The notes: generated from the sequence alone by a model not told the origin. 64,000 bases of DNA from Polaribacter huanghezhanensis (GCF_030444335.1 NZ_CP128595.1:2432501-2496500), one strand, 5' to 3'. Shown: positions 34,766-44,403, numbered from the stretch's first letter. Program-made: numbers and translations.

Positions 34766-36115
34766 TTAGATTTTCTTTATCAATCTAAACTGAAAGTTTA
34801 TATCTACACCTAACCTTTCAATTGTCATTCTAATTTTTCTCTTATGCCCTTTTTGAAATTTACCTAACAACTGTTTTAATGTTAATTTGTGTACTTCAGT
34901 TCCGTTTATTGATAAAATAATATCGTTTTTTTTTATTCCTGCTAACCCTGCTGGCGAATTTTCTAAAACATGTTTAATTTTATATGAAGGTTTAAACCTA
35001 TAACTATAGGTAGAGACTAAAGAAATTGTACTATTATTTACGGTTTGAGAAACACTATTAGAATATGCGTCTGAAAATGTTGTTTGGGCTTTTTCTTTTA
35101 CCAAAACCTTACCATTATACACAACATCTAAACCACTCATATTGTATTCAAATCCACCTCTAAATGAACCATTCTTTTTTAATGTAATTTTTTTATTTTT
35201 ATAATCTACCCAAACTTTAAATCTCTTTAAAATATTACCACCAACACTTCCGTTTCTTTCTTTAAATTGTCTTGCATTAAAGGTAGATGAAGAGTCTAAA
35301 AATGACACTGTAGGGTCTTTAATTTTAAAGCTTCCAATTAATATTTGTTTAATTCTACTTTTTTTTCCGTAAATGGTTCCGCTTATTCCTTCTCCTAAAA
35401 CATCATCAAAATGTCTAATTGGAGTTTGAATTTCTTCTTTAGAGTTTTCAAATAACCAAATTGCTTCTGACCCACCCGTATCTATTAATAATTTTACATC
35501 TGTTACTGTATTACCAACAGTGTCTAATTGAATTTTTGCATCTATATAAGGTTTGTTTCGAAAAAATTGTAGAGGAAAAGATTGGCATTTTCTGCATTTT
35601 TTTTCTTTATAAAATTTAGGGTTATAAAAAAAAACTCGCCTTGTAGCATAGTTAATATAAACGATTGCATCTTTAAATAAATTGTAACCAACTATTCCAT
35701 GAATGGTAATACCCATTCTTCCAGACACATCAAACCTGTCTTTTAAAAGGACATATATTTCTTGATTTTCACCAACAAAATTTTTAATTTTTAACGTGTT
35801 ATTTCCAGATATCAATGCATCCATTGACTTGCCTTCTCCTAAACCCTGTAATGATATTTTTCTCACATCATTTAAGTCAATACTATCATTTTGTGATAAA
35901 TTAAAAAGGATGGTTTTATTAACTCCTGTATCTAAAATAAAAGACAATTGCCTTCCGTTAACTTCCATCGGAATCACAATTAAGTTGTTTATTAGATTAA
36001 ACCTAACAGATTGTTCTTTTTGGTCAGGTCCTAAGAAATTAAATTGAGATTGAGATTTCGTAGTACTCGAAAAAACAATTAAAAACAAAAAGAATACGAT
36101 ATATTTTTTTTTCAA
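34766..36115 (-). CDS. exported aspartyl protease-like protein with PDZ domain
   Basis: This 449-residue exported protein has a signal peptide ending TTKSQ. It has two retropepsin-like aspartyl motifs, FILDTGVNKTILF near residue 62 and LLIDTGGSEAIW near residue 210, implying a pepsin-like pseudo-dimer in one chain. A C-terminal PDZ domain covers about 370-445 (ENSPAGLAGIKKNDIILSI; GHKRKIRMTIERLG). It is probably a periplasmic protease or peptide sensor. It is transcribed alone. The DTG residues are intact, so catalysis is plausible. Confidence 0.85.
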   Translation of the reverse strand: MKKKYIVFFLFLIVFSSTTKSQSQFNFLGPDQKEQSVRFNLINNLIVIPMEVNGRQLSFILDTGVNKTILFNLSQNDSIDLNDVRKISLQGLGEGKSMDALISGNNTLKIKNFVGENQEIYVLLKDRFDVSGRMGITIHGIVGYNLFKDAIVYINYATRRVFFYNPKFYKEKKCRKCQSFPLQFFRNKPYIDAKIQLDTVGNTVTDVKLLIDTGGSEAIWLFENSKEEIQTPIRHFDDVLGEGISGTIYGKKSRIKQILIGSFKIKDPTVSFLDSSSTFNARQFKERNGSVGGNILKRFKVWVDYKNKKITLKKNGSFRGGFEYNMSGLDVVYNGKVLVKEKAQTTFSDAYSNSVSQTVNNSTISLVSTYSYRFKPSYKIKHVLENSPAGLAGIKKNDIILSINGTEVHKLTLKQLLGKFQKGHKRKIRMTIERLGVDINFQFRLIKKI

Positions 36116-36289
36116 AAAAAAGATTTATAAATATTAATGTCAATATACAAATTTACAATTTACTAATTGTTTTTATTTTGCAAATATTTAACCTTTATTT
36201 GCGGATGAAAAAGAAATGCTAAACCACGTAGGTTTTTAAAAATAAATTCAGAAATTTGCTTTACATTTAACCAGACAAAATCAAAGATT

Positions 36290-37480
36290 ATGCCTTTAAT
36301 TTCAAAGAAGGGAAACTTAATGCCAGAATCACCAATTCGTAAATTGGTACCGTATGCAGAAAATGCATATAAACAAGGTAAAACAGTGTACCATTTAAAC
36401 ATTGGTCAACCAGATATTAAAACTCCACAAGTTGCTTTAGATGCCGTTTCTGTGCACTCGCTAACAACAATTGCGTACACAAGATCTGAAGGTTCTGAAG
36501 GATATAGAACAAAAATTGCTGATTATTATAGCAAACACGACATTCATGTAAAACATGATGATATTATTGTAACAACCGGTGGTAGTGAAGCACTTATGTT
36601 TGCTTTTGGTAGTGTGATGGATGTGGATGATGAAATCATTATTCCGGAACCTTTTTATGCAAATTACAACGGATTCTCAGTAGCATCTGGCGTAAACGTT
36701 GTTCCAGTGATTTCTAAAATTGAAGATAATTTTGCATTGCCTCCAATAGAAGAATTTGAAAAATTAATCACACCAAAAACAAAAGCAATCTTAATCTGTA
36801 ATCCTGGAAATCCGACAGGATATATTTACAGCAAGGAAGAAATTAAAAAATTAGCCGCAATTGTAAAAAAGCATGATTTATTTTTAATTTCTGATGAAGT
36901 ATATAGAGAATTTGCTTATGATGGCATAGAACATTACTCTATTTTACAAGAAGAAAGTATTGCTGATAACGCCATTATTATTGATTCTGTCTCAAAAAGA
37001 TACAGTATGTGTGGTGCAAGAATTGGCTGTTTAGTTTCTAAAAATAAAGATGTCATAAAAACCGCATTAAAATTTGCGCAAGCTCGTTTAAGTCCACCAA
37101 CACTAGCACAAATTGCTTCTGAAGCCGCCTTAGAAACTCCACAAAGTTATTTTGATGAAGTAATTGAAGAATATGTGAGTAGAAGAAATACACTAATTAA
37201 AGCACTACAAAAAATAGACGGAGTGAAAGTTGCAAAACCTAAAGGTGCTTTTTATTGTATTGTAGAATTGCCTATTAAAAATGCAGATGACTTTGCAAAA
37301 TGGTTGTTAGAATCTTTTGATGTAGATGGAGAAACAGTTATGGTTGCTCCTGCAGCCGGATTTTACTCAACGCCTGGAGTTGGATTAAATCAAATTAGAA
37401 TTGCCTACGTTTTAAATAATGATAGTTTAAAAAAGGCCATCAATATTTTAAAAGAAGCTTTAAAAGTATATAAAGATTAG
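36290..37480 (+). CDS. class I/II PLP aminotransferase (aspartate aminotransferase-like)
   Basis: This 396-residue cytoplasmic aminotransferase of fold type I carries the substrate-side motif NIGQPDIKTP, the conserved CNPGNPTGYIYS, Asp and Tyr in ISDEVYREF, and the PLP lysine in DSVSKRYSMCGARIG. Family members in this clade act on aspartate, phenylalanine or alanine; the exact substrate is not resolved. The stop codon overlaps the GTG start of murB by one base, so the two are co-expressed, although no biochemical link is obvious. Confidence 0.88.
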   Translation: MPLISKKGNLMPESPIRKLVPYAENAYKQGKTVYHLNIGQPDIKTPQVALDAVSVHSLTTIAYTRSEGSEGYRTKIADYYSKHDIHVKHDDIIVTTGGSEALMFAFGSVMDVDDEIIIPEPFYANYNGFSVASGVNVVPVISKIEDNFALPPIEEFEKLITPKTKAILICNPGNPTGYIYSKEEIKKLAAIVKKHDLFLISDEVYREFAYDGIEHYSILQEESIADNAIIIDSVSKRYSMCGARIGCLVSKNKDVIKTALKFAQARLSPPTLAQIASEAALETPQSYFDEVIEEYVSRRNTLIKALQKIDGVKVAKPKGAFYCIVELPIKNADDFAKWLLESFDVDGETVMVAPAAGFYSTPGVGLNQIRIAYVLNNDSLKKAINILKEALKVYKD

Positions 37481-38487
37481 TGACTATTTTAAACAACATA
37501 TCTTTAAAAGAATACAATACGTTTGGTGTAGAAGTTTATGCCAAACGTTTTGTTTCTATCAGTTCTTTTTATGATTTACAGCAACTTTTAAAAACCGAAA
37601 AAGAGTTGTTTTTGTTATCTGGCGGAAGTAATATGTTGCTTACAAAAGACATCGAAAAATTAGTTACTTTTATTAATTTTAAAGGAATCTCTATTGATAG
37701 AGAAAATGAAAATTCTGTACATATTACGGTAAACTCTGGAGAAAATTGGCACGAATTTGTATTGTGGTGTATTTCTCAAGATTATGGTGGCATTGAAAAT
37801 TTATCTTTAATTCCTGGAAATGTTGGTACTTGTCCGATACAAAATATTGGCGCGTACGGAGTTGAAGTAAAAGATACCATTACAAAAGTGGAAGCTTTAG
37901 AAATTGAAACCGGAAAGTTGGTTCCTTTTTCAAATACTGATTGTGAGTTTGGTTATCGAAATTCAATCTTCAAGAATCACGCAAAAGGAAAGTACATTTT
38001 AACTTCTGTTAGTTTTCAATTGACAAAAACTACACATCAACTAAATACTTCTTACGGAGCGATTGAAACTGCTTTGAAAGAAAAAAACATTACAAATCCA
38101 ACCATTAAAGATGTTTCTGATGCTGTTATTGCAATCAGAAAATCGAAACTTCCAGATCCAAAAGAAATTGGAAATAGTGGAAGTTTTTTTAAAAATCCTG
38201 TAATTACAACTCAGCAATTTATAGAAATCCAAAAACAACATCCTACAATTCCGAGTTATAAAATCTCTGAAACTGAAACCAAAGTTCCTGCTGGTTGGTT
38301 GGTAGAACAATGTGAATTTAAAGGCAAACGTTTTGGCGATGCCGGTGTTCACGAAAAACAAGCATTGGTCTTAGTAAATTATGGAAATGCAAGTGGAAAA
38401 GAAATCCATCAATTGGCACAAAACATTCAACAAGCCGTTTTTAAAAAATTTCAAATTTCTCTAGAGATTGAAGTAAATATATTTTAA
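37480..38487 (+). CDS. murB: UDP-N-acetylenolpyruvoylglucosamine reductase
   Basis: This FAD enzyme reduces UDP-GlcNAc-enolpyruvate to UDP-MurNAc with NADPH, the second committed step of peptidoglycan synthesis. The 335 residues fit the type I (E. coli-like) enzyme. Visible motifs are LSGGSNMLL, SLIPGNVGTCPIQNIGAYG and the catalytic-serine region GNSGSFFKNP. The GTG start overlaps the upstream stop by one base. About 120 AT-rich bases follow before the next gene. Confidence 0.96.
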   Translation: MTILNNISLKEYNTFGVEVYAKRFVSISSFYDLQQLLKTEKELFLLSGGSNMLLTKDIEKLVTFINFKGISIDRENENSVHITVNSGENWHEFVLWCISQDYGGIENLSLIPGNVGTCPIQNIGAYGVEVKDTITKVEALEIETGKLVPFSNTDCEFGYRNSIFKNHAKGKYILTSVSFQLTKTTHQLNTSYGAIETALKEKNITNPTIKDVSDAVIAIRKSKLPDPKEIGNSGSFFKNPVITTQQFIEIQKQHPTIPSYKISETETKVPAGWLVEQCEFKGKRFGDAGVHEKQALVLVNYGNASGKEIHQLAQNIQQAVFKKFQISLEIEVNIF

Positions 38488-38579
38488 TCTCTTTAATATT
38501 TTCATCCTTAGGAAAGTTTATTTCAACTTTAAAAAACAGCTTTTAACGTATTTTTTTAGTTCTTGTTTTTAATAATAAG

Positions 38580-38587
38580 TATCTTTG
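38580..38587 (+). promoter_or_regulatory. -7 promoter box TATCTTTG
   Basis: A perfect TAnnTTTG box, 19 bases before the start codon at 38607. Confidence 0.65.
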
Positions 38588-38606
38588 TTGTATCAAATTA
38601 TTTACA

Positions 38607-38810
38607 ATGAAACTTGTTTTACTTACCATCGGTTTATTAGGATTGGCTTTTGCAGGAATTGCCATTAAAATTTGGGCAAAAAAAGACGGAAAATTTGCAG
38701 GAACTTGTGCAAGTCAAAACCCAATGTTAAACGAATCTGGAGAAGCTTGTGGATTTTGCGGTAAAAGTCCAGATCAGTTTGATACCTGTGCAGAACCTGA
38801 ACACAAATAA
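38607..38810 (+). CDS. small single-pass membrane protein with C-terminal cysteines (NqrM-like pattern)
   Basis: This 67-residue protein has an N-terminal transmembrane helix (LVLLTIGLLGLAFAGIAIKI), then a hydrophilic tail with four cysteines in GTCASQN, EACGFCGKS and DTCAEP. The helix followed by GxC...C..C resembles NqrM, the small maturation factor of Na+-NQR, but no nqr genes are in view and the similarity is by pattern only. It may bind a metal or heme. It has its own promoter and the glycosyltransferase gene follows 14 bases later. Confidence 0.65.
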   Translation: MKLVLLTIGLLGLAFAGIAIKIWAKKDGKFAGTCASQNPMLNESGEACGFCGKSPDQFDTCAEPEHK

Positions 38811-38824
38811 TTGATTTTCTCGCT

Positions 38825-39925
38825 ATGATTCTTACAGTTATTTTCTACATTTTCGTAGCAACAACTGCTGTTCAACTTATTTATTTTTTGTGTTTTTCAT
38901 CCATCTTATTTGTAAAAGAAAAGAAAAAAACTATCAAACAAATTCCTGTTTCTATAATCATTTGCGCTAAAAACGAAGAACACAATTTACAAGCATTTTT
39001 ACCAAGTATTATCAACCAAAAGTATGCTGATTTCGAAATCATTTTAATTAACGATGCTTCTTCGGATGATACATTAGAAGTGATGGAATCTTTTAAAGAG
39101 CAACACGCCAATATTAAAATTGTAAACGTAAAAAATAACGAAGCTTTTTGGGGAAATAAAAAATATGCTTTGACACTCGGAATTAAAGCGGCTACAAACG
39201 AACATTTATTATTTACGGATGCAGATTGCGAGCCTGTTTCTAGATTGTGGGTTCAATCGATGACACAACATTTTTCTAGCAAAAAAACAATTGTGTTGGG
39301 TTACGGAAAATACAAAACTCAAAAAACTTTTGTCAATTTATTAGTGCGATTTGAAACCTTTTTAACTGCAATTCAATATTTTAGTTACGCAAAATTAGGT
39401 TCTCCATATATGGGCGTTGGCAGGAATTTAGCGTACACAAAAAGCGAGTTTTTTAAAACAAACGGATTTATAAAACACATTCAAATAAGATCTGGCGACG
39501 ATGATTTGTTTATACAAGAAGCAGCAACAAAAATAAATACTGCAATTTGTTTGAACAGAAAAAGTTTTACAATTTCAAATCCGCCAGTAACATTAAAAGA
39601 ATGGTTTCGTCAAAAAAGAAGACATGTTTCTACGGCATCTTATTATCAATTTAAACATCAATTTTTTTTAGGATTGTATTTTGCAAGTAAATTCTTCTTT
39701 TATGTATCCGCAATTCTTCTTTTCTTTTTGATGAGTTGGAAACTTATTACGCCCATTTTTGGTGTGTATATTTTGAGCTTGTATCTCGTTTTTGGCTTTT
39801 CTGCAAAGCGTTTGCAAGAAAAAAAGGTGATCTTCTTTCTTCCTTTTTTAGATCTTTTTTTACTTCTATTTCAATTTAGTATCTTTATCTCCAATACTTT
39901 TTCAAAACCTACGCATTGGAAATAA
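38825..39925 (+). CDS. membrane-anchored family 2 glycosyltransferase
   Basis: This 366-residue GT-A glycosyltransferase has an N-terminal membrane helix and two or three C-terminal ones. The catalytic part shows VSIIICAKNEEHNL, LINDASSDDT, the metal-binding FTDADCEP, an acidic GDDDLF near the acceptor site and a QxxRW-like RQKRRHV, as in processive or polysaccharide-type GT2 enzymes. It likely acts on a lipid or polysaccharide at the inner membrane. The 3' end overlaps the start of the sigma factor gene by ten bases. Confidence 0.87.
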   Translation: MILTVIFYIFVATTAVQLIYFLCFSSILFVKEKKKTIKQIPVSIIICAKNEEHNLQAFLPSIINQKYADFEIILINDASSDDTLEVMESFKEQHANIKIVNVKNNEAFWGNKKYALTLGIKAATNEHLLFTDADCEPVSRLWVQSMTQHFSSKKTIVLGYGKYKTQKTFVNLLVRFETFLTAIQYFSYAKLGSPYMGVGRNLAYTKSEFFKTNGFIKHIQIRSGDDDLFIQEAATKINTAICLNRKSFTISNPPVTLKEWFRQKRRHVSTASYYQFKHQFFLGLYFASKFFFYVSAILLFFLMSWKLITPIFGVYILSLYLVFGFSAKRLQEKKVIFFLPFLDLFLLLFQFSIFISNTFSKPTHWK

Positions 39926-40479
39926 AAGGCGACGAGTTACTACAAACCATACAAAAAGCGAAAGAAGGCAGTCAACTTGCTTTTAATCTCTTGTTGGATA
40001 ATTTCTGGAACAGTGTCCATAATTTTCAATTAAAAAGACATCAAAACGAAAATGATGCAGAAGATATTACCATTCAAACTTTTTCTAAAGCTTTTGATAA
40101 AATTGACACTTTTGATGAGAAATATCAATTTAAAACATGGTTGATTACCATTTCTAAAAACATTCATATTGATATGCTGCGCAAAAAAAAATCTTCCATT
40201 TTAGCGGAATCTTACAAAGTAAAAAGTGCCGAAATTTATGAGGTTATTGATGACAATCCGACGCCAGAAGATAAAATAATTACAGAACAAAATTTGGCAA
40301 AACTGCTAAAAGACATCAAGCAATTAAAGCCAAAATACCAAGAAGTCATTAACTTACGTTATTTTCAAGAATTGAGTTATAAAGAAATTTCTGAACAAAT
40401 TGGAGAACCCATAAACAACGTAAAAGTAAAGTTATTACGTGCCAAAAAATTGTTAGCTGAGATTATTAAAAAATCTTAA
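39916..40479 (+). CDS. RNA polymerase sigma-70 family (ECF-type) factor
   Basis: This 187-residue sigma factor has the region 2 core DAEDITIQTFSKAFDKID and KTWLITISKNIHIDMLR, and a region 4 helix-turn-helix with LKPKYQEVINLRYFQELSYKEISEQ split around the turn. It starts at TTG inside the end of the glycosyltransferase gene. No anti-sigma gene is adjacent: the next frame is a transporter. It could respond to envelope or oxidative stress; targets are unknown. Confidence 0.88.
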   Translation: MEIKGDELLQTIQKAKEGSQLAFNLLLDNFWNSVHNFQLKRHQNENDAEDITIQTFSKAFDKIDTFDEKYQFKTWLITISKNIHIDMLRKKKSSILAESYKVKSAEIYEVIDDNPTPEDKIITEQNLAKLLKDIKQLKPKYQEVINLRYFQELSYKEISEQIGEPINNVKVKLLRAKKLLAEIIKKS

Positions 40480-40480
40480 C

Positions 40481-41701
40481 ATGAAAAAATCGTTTCTAAA
40501 TTCTTTGGGTCCAGGTTTATTATTTGCTGGAGCAGCAATTGGCGTTTCGCATTTGGTGCAATCTACCAAAGCTGGAGCAGAATTTGGATTTGGATTATTA
40601 TGGGCGTTGTTATTGGTACATTTATTCAAATATCCGTTTTTTCAATTCGGACCGCGTTACGCAGCGGCAACTGGAGAATCTTTATTGGATGGATATAAAA
40701 AACTTGGCAAACCTGTTTTAATCGCTTATTACATCATCAATTTTGCAACCATGTTTACCATTCAAGCTGCAGTTACCATTGTAACTGCCGGAATTGCTTC
40801 TCAGTTGTTTGGTTTTACAAACAATTTGGTTGTATGGTCGATACTAATTATTAGTATTAGCACAATAATTCTAGTGATTGGGAAATATAAATTGCTAGAT
40901 AATTTGATGAAATATATTATCATTTTATTAACGATAAGCACTGTAATTACAGTAGTTATAGCGGTATTTAGCACAAAAGAATCATTTACTTTTACGCAAA
41001 TTTTACCAAGCGGAACCATAGAAATTACCTTTTTAATTGCTTTTTTAGGTTGGATGCCAGCGCCCTTAGATATTTCTGTTTGGCATTCTTTATGGACCTT
41101 AGAAAAGGATAAAACCACGCTTTTAAAAACGAAACCAAATCAAGCAATATTCGATTTTAATATTGGCTATTTAGGAACGCTTTTTTTAGGAGTTTGTTTT
41201 ATCGTTCTAGGAGCTTTGGTCATGTTTAATTCTGGAGAAACGTTTTCGAATAATGGTGGCGTTTTTGCATCTCAATTGATACATCTTTATACTGAAAACC
41301 TTGGAGAATATTCATCTATTTTAATTGGCGTTACGGCATTTACAACCATGTTTAGCACCACAATTACAACCTTAGATGCATCGCCAAGAGCCATGACAAA
41401 AACAACTGATTTATTGTTTGACAAAAAAACAAAATTCAATTACTGGTTTTGGATTTTATTTTTAGCTTTTGGCACATTTATCATTTTATATTTCTTTATG
41501 AGCAATATGGGTTTATTGGTTAAAATTGCAACTATTTTATCCTTTCTAACCGCCCCATTTTACGCCATTCTTAATTATATTTTAATCACAGGAAGGCACA
41601 CACCAAAAAAACATCAACCAAGTATTTATTTAAAAATCTTAAGTTGGTTTGGAATTGCTTTTTTAATCGGATTTAGTAGTTGGTTTTTAATCAATTTATA
41701 A
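40481..41701 (+). CDS. Nramp-family transporter lacking the canonical metal motifs
   Basis: This 406-residue inner-membrane protein has 10-11 helices. The fold landmarks [17 protein letters not shown] (helix 1) and [18 protein letters not shown] (helix 6) align with Nramp helices 1 and 6, but the metal-binding DPGN of helix 1 is replaced by AIGVS and the MPH of helix 6 by MPAPLD. It therefore belongs to a divergent clade whose substrate may not be Mn2+ or Fe2+. It begins one base after the sigma factor gene and is probably in the same transcript. Confidence 0.82.
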   Translation: MKKSFLNSLGPGLLFAGAAIGVSHLVQSTKAGAEFGFGLLWALLLVHLFKYPFFQFGPRYAAATGESLLDGYKKLGKPVLIAYYIINFATMFTIQAAVTIVTAGIASQLFGFTNNLVVWSILIISISTIILVIGKYKLLDNLMKYIIILLTISTVITVVIAVFSTKESFTFTQILPSGTIEITFLIAFLGWMPAPLDISVWHSLWTLEKDKTTLLKTKPNQAIFDFNIGYLGTLFLGVCFIVLGALVMFNSGETFSNNGGVFASQLIHLYTENLGEYSSILIGVTAFTTMFSTTITTLDASPRAMTKTTDLLFDKKTKFNYWFWILFLAFGTFIILYFFMSNMGLLVKIATILSFLTAPFYAILNYILITGRHTPKKHQPSIYLKILSWFGIAFLIGFSSWFLINL

Positions 41702-41713
41702 TCCTTTTCTTTG

Positions 41714-41723
41714 TAACTTTGCA
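41714..41723 (+). promoter_or_regulatory. -7 promoter box TAACTTTGCA
   Basis: A perfect TAnnTTTG box followed by GCA, 18 bases before the lipA start codon at 41742. Confidence 0.75.
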
Positions 41724-41741
41724 TCTCAATTTTTATTTCGC

Positions 41742-42611
41742 ATGATAAACGAATCAGCAACACTTCCAGAAAAAGTAAAAAAACCAAAATGGTTGCGTGT
41801 AAAATTACCTGTTGGTAAAAAATACACAGAACTTCGTAGTTTGGTTGACAAGTATAAATTAAACACCATTTGTACTAGTGGAAGTTGCCCAAACATGGGA
41901 GAATGTTGGGGAGAAGGAACTGCTACTTTTATGATTTTAGGAAATATTTGTACGCGTTCTTGTGGATTTTGTGGCGTAAAAACCGGAAGACCAGAAACCG
42001 TTGAATGGGACGAACCAGAAAAAGTGGCGCGCTCTATAAAATTGATGAGCATAAAACACGCCGTTTTAACATCGGTTGATAGAGACGATTTAAAAGATGG
42101 TGGTTCTATTATTTGGGCAGAAACTGTAAATGCAGTTCGCAGAGCAAATCCAGGTACAACTTTAGAAACATTGATTCCTGATTTTCAAGGAAACGAAAAA
42201 TTAATAGATAGAATTATCAACGTTGCTCCAGAAGTAGTTTCTCATAATGTAGAAACCGTTCGTAGATTGACTAGAGAAGTTCGGATTCAGGCAAAATACG
42301 ACAGAAGTTTAGGTGTTTTAAAATACTTAAAAGAAAAAGGAATGCGTACCAAATCTGGAATTATGTTAGGTTTGGGAGAAACCGAAGAAGAAGTCATTCA
42401 GACCATGAAAGATTTACGCAATGTTGGTTTAGATGTAATTACAATTGGGCAATATTTACAGCCAAGTAAAAAACATTTACCCGTAAAAGAATTCATCACT
42501 CCAGATCAATTTAAAAAATACGAAACACTAGGTTTAGAAATGGGCTTTATGTACGTAGAAAGTGGCGCATTAGTGCGTTCTTCATACAAAGCACACAAAC
42601 ACGCTCGTTAG
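41742..42611 (+). CDS. lipA: lipoyl synthase
   Basis: This radical SAM enzyme inserts two sulfurs into octanoyl groups on E2 and GcvH proteins. The 289-residue protein shows both cluster motifs: the auxiliary-cluster cysteines in [14 protein letters not shown] and the radical [13 protein letters not shown]. The C-terminal [15 protein letters not shown] carries the serine ligand motif RSSY. It has its own promoter and terminator (42633). The E3 gene lpdA, which uses the product, is elsewhere in the window at 50885. Confidence 0.97.
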   Translation: MINESATLPEKVKKPKWLRVKLPVGKKYTELRSLVDKYKLNTICTSGSCPNMGECWGEGTATFMILGNICTRSCGFCGVKTGRPETVEWDEPEKVARSIKLMSIKHAVLTSVDRDDLKDGGSIIWAETVNAVRRANPGTTLETLIPDFQGNEKLIDRIINVAPEVVSHNVETVRRLTREVRIQAKYDRSLGVLKYLKEKGMRTKSGIMLGLGETEEEVIQTMKDLRNVGLDVITIGQYLQPSKKHLPVKEFITPDQFKKYETLGLEMGFMYVESGALVRSSYKAHKHAR

Positions 42612-42632
42612 ATTTTAACTTATAATATTATT

Positions 42633-42665
42633 AAACTCACAAAGTATATTTGTGAGTTTTTTTGT
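42633..42665 (+). terminator. intrinsic terminator of lipA
   Basis: A perfect 11-bp stem AAACTCACAAA / TTTGTGAGTTT with a short loop and a following T run, 21 bases after the lipA stop. Confidence 0.9.
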
Positions 42666-42808
42666 TTTTTCAAAAAACTACAAGTATTATTAAAGTATCC
42701 TCAATAGAATTGACCACATGATTAAACATTCCTTAATTATTTCGAATCAAATGTTAATTAAATGTAAAAATCACATTTATTTAACTTTTTTTCAAAGAAA
42801 AATTCATT

Positions 42809-42825
42809 TTGGCACAAGATTTGTA
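42809..42825 (+). promoter_or_regulatory. candidate sigma-54 promoter (-24/-12)
   Basis: TTGGCACAAGATTTGTA has the -24 TGGCAC and a -12 TTGT with the invariant GG-N10-G spacing; the only core mismatch is T for C at -12. No open reading frame follows before the terminator at 42893. Confidence 0.5.
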
Positions 42826-42835
42826 AAATAGAAAA

Positions 42836-42926
42836 ACGAAGACAAATGTGAGAGACTTGTTTTCATTGTGTAAATTATTTGAATTAGTTGACATAAAAAA
42901 AACCACTTCGTTTGAAGTGGTTTTTT
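42836..42926 (+). ncRNA. candidate small RNA between lipA and the cystathionine synthase-like gene
   Basis: A transcript starting about 12 bases after the sigma-54-like -12 element would run some 90 bases and end at the strong hairpin AACCACTTCG-TT-TGAAGTGGTT with a T run. The segment contains no credible coding frame. This is inferred from promoter plus terminator only; no homologous RNA family is recognised. The alternative is an untranscribed spacer whose hairpin simply terminates the minus-strand gene. Confidence 0.35.
42893..42926. terminator. bidirectional intrinsic terminator
   Basis: AACCACTTCG..TGAAGTGGTT with A and T tracts on both sides, 20 bases beyond the stop codon of the minus-strand gene at 42946, which it would terminate. 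Confidence 0.88.
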
Positions 42927-42945
42927 AGTTTGTCATGTATTTTAT

Positions 42946-44304
42946 TTATATAGCATTGATGATATCGTGCTTTGTAATAATACTAAACTTTCCATTTTCT
43001 AAATCCACCAACACTGCTTGATTTTCTTTTGTAATTAATTTAGAAACTTCAACAATTGAAGCTGATGTTTTTACCACAGGATACTTCGCTCCCATTACTT
43101 CTTTTATTGGTTTATCTGCAACGTTTGTGTCTTTTAAATAACTTCTTAATAAGTCTGTTTCATCTAAAGAACCTACAAATCCGTTTATATCTTCTACAGG
43201 AATTTGAGAAATTTTATATTCTTTCATTCGTTCAATTGCATGCGAAATCAATTCTTCCGTTTTTACAGAAACCAATGGTTCATTTACATGATTCTTAATT
43301 AAATCTGCAGCAGTTGTGATTTTTTCTTCTAAAAATCCACGTTCACGCATCCACTCATCGTTAAACATTTTTCCAACATATCTACTTCCATGATCATGAA
43401 ATAAAACTACAACAACATCATCTTTTGTAAAATGCTCTTTTAATTGTAACAATCCTTTGATTGCAGAACCTGCAGAATTGCCAACAAAAATACCTTCTTC
43501 TTTGGCAATTCTACGTGTGTAAATAGCCCCATCTTTATCAGTTACTTTTGTAAATCCATCGATGATAGAAAAATCAACATTTTTAGGTAAAATATCTTCT
43601 CCAATTCCTTCGGTGATGTATGGATAAATTTCATTTTCATCAAAAATTCCAGTTTCATGGTATTTTTTAAACACAGAACCATAGGTGTCTATTCCCCAAA
43701 TTTTAATGTTTGGGTTTTTTTCTTTTAAGTATTTTCCGATTCCAGAAATTGTTCCTCCTGTTCCAACTCCAACAACAAAATGTGTGATTTTCCCATCTGT
43801 TTGCTCCCAAATTTCTGGGGCAGTTTGCTCGTAATGCGCTAGTGCATTTGATGGATTATCATATTGATTTACGTACCAAGAATTTGGCGTTTCTGCTCCT
43901 AATCGTTTAGAAACTGAATAATACGAACGCGGATCATCTGGATCTACGTTGGTTGGACACACAACTACTTCCGCCCCAACTGCACGTAAAATATCCATTT
44001 TTTCTTTTGATTGTTTATCAGAAATCACAAAAATACATTTGTATCCTTTTATAATGGCAGCCAAAGCCAATCCCATTCCTGTATTTCCAGAAGTTCCTTC
44101 AATGATTGTTCCGCCAGGTTGCAATCTTCCGTCTGCTTCTGCATCTTCAATCATTTTTAATGCCATTCTGTCTTTTACAGAGTTTCCTGGATTAAAGGTT
44201 TCTACTTTAGCCAACACCAAAGCGTCCACTTCTTTTGTTACTGAATTTAATTGAACTAAAGGTGTATTACCAATGGTTTCTAATATGTTTTTTGCGTATT
44301 TCAT
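42946..44304 (-). CDS. cystathionine beta-synthase-like PLP enzyme with two CBS domains
   Basis: This 452-residue fold-type II PLP enzyme condenses serine or acetylserine with homocysteine or sulfide. The catalytic domain shows the PLP lysine in NPGNSVKDRMALKM, the asparagine loop EGTSGNTGMGLA and the phosphate loop GVGTGGTISGIG. From about residue 335 a pair of CBS domains follows (VKTEELISHAIERMKEY; TSASIVEVSKLI), which in eukaryotic enzymes bind S-adenosylmethionine. An unusual GC-richer leader of about 100 bases precedes the start. Cysteine synthase is the alternative name. Confidence 0.9.
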   Translation of the reverse strand: MKYAKNILETIGNTPLVQLNSVTKEVDALVLAKVETFNPGNSVKDRMALKMIEDAEADGRLQPGGTIIEGTSGNTGMGLALAAIIKGYKCIFVISDKQSKEKMDILRAVGAEVVVCPTNVDPDDPRSYYSVSKRLGAETPNSWYVNQYDNPSNALAHYEQTAPEIWEQTDGKITHFVVGVGTGGTISGIGKYLKEKNPNIKIWGIDTYGSVFKKYHETGIFDENEIYPYITEGIGEDILPKNVDFSIIDGFTKVTDKDGAIYTRRIAKEEGIFVGNSAGSAIKGLLQLKEHFTKDDVVVVLFHDHGSRYVGKMFNDEWMRERGFLEEKITTAADLIKNHVNEPLVSVKTEELISHAIERMKEYKISQIPVEDINGFVGSLDETDLLRSYLKDTNVADKPIKEVMGAKYPVVKTSASIVEVSKLITKENQAVLVDLENGKFSIITKHDIINAI

Positions 44305-44403
44305 GTGTCTATTTTACTTATCTTTTATTGGTCACGTAGCCTCCAAGTAGTCATTCCCTTAGGTACTGAACTCTCGTTATGGAAGTTTCATCTTCTTAAA
44401 TTA
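44305..44403 (-). promoter_or_regulatory. possible structured 5' leader of the CBS-like gene
   Basis: The region upstream of the start is GC-richer than other spacers. On the mRNA strand CTTCCA can pair with TGGAGG about 34 bases later (one G-U), enclosing GAGAGTTCAGTACC. A TTTG-type -7 box (TTTCTTTGCA) lies further upstream at about 44410. No known riboswitch class is recognised; the helix is a hand-found possibility. Confidence 0.3.

Noticed and set aside
42720-42760. tRNA-like TTCGAATC sequence
   Set aside because: No acceptor stem, D-arm or anticodon arm can be built around it.
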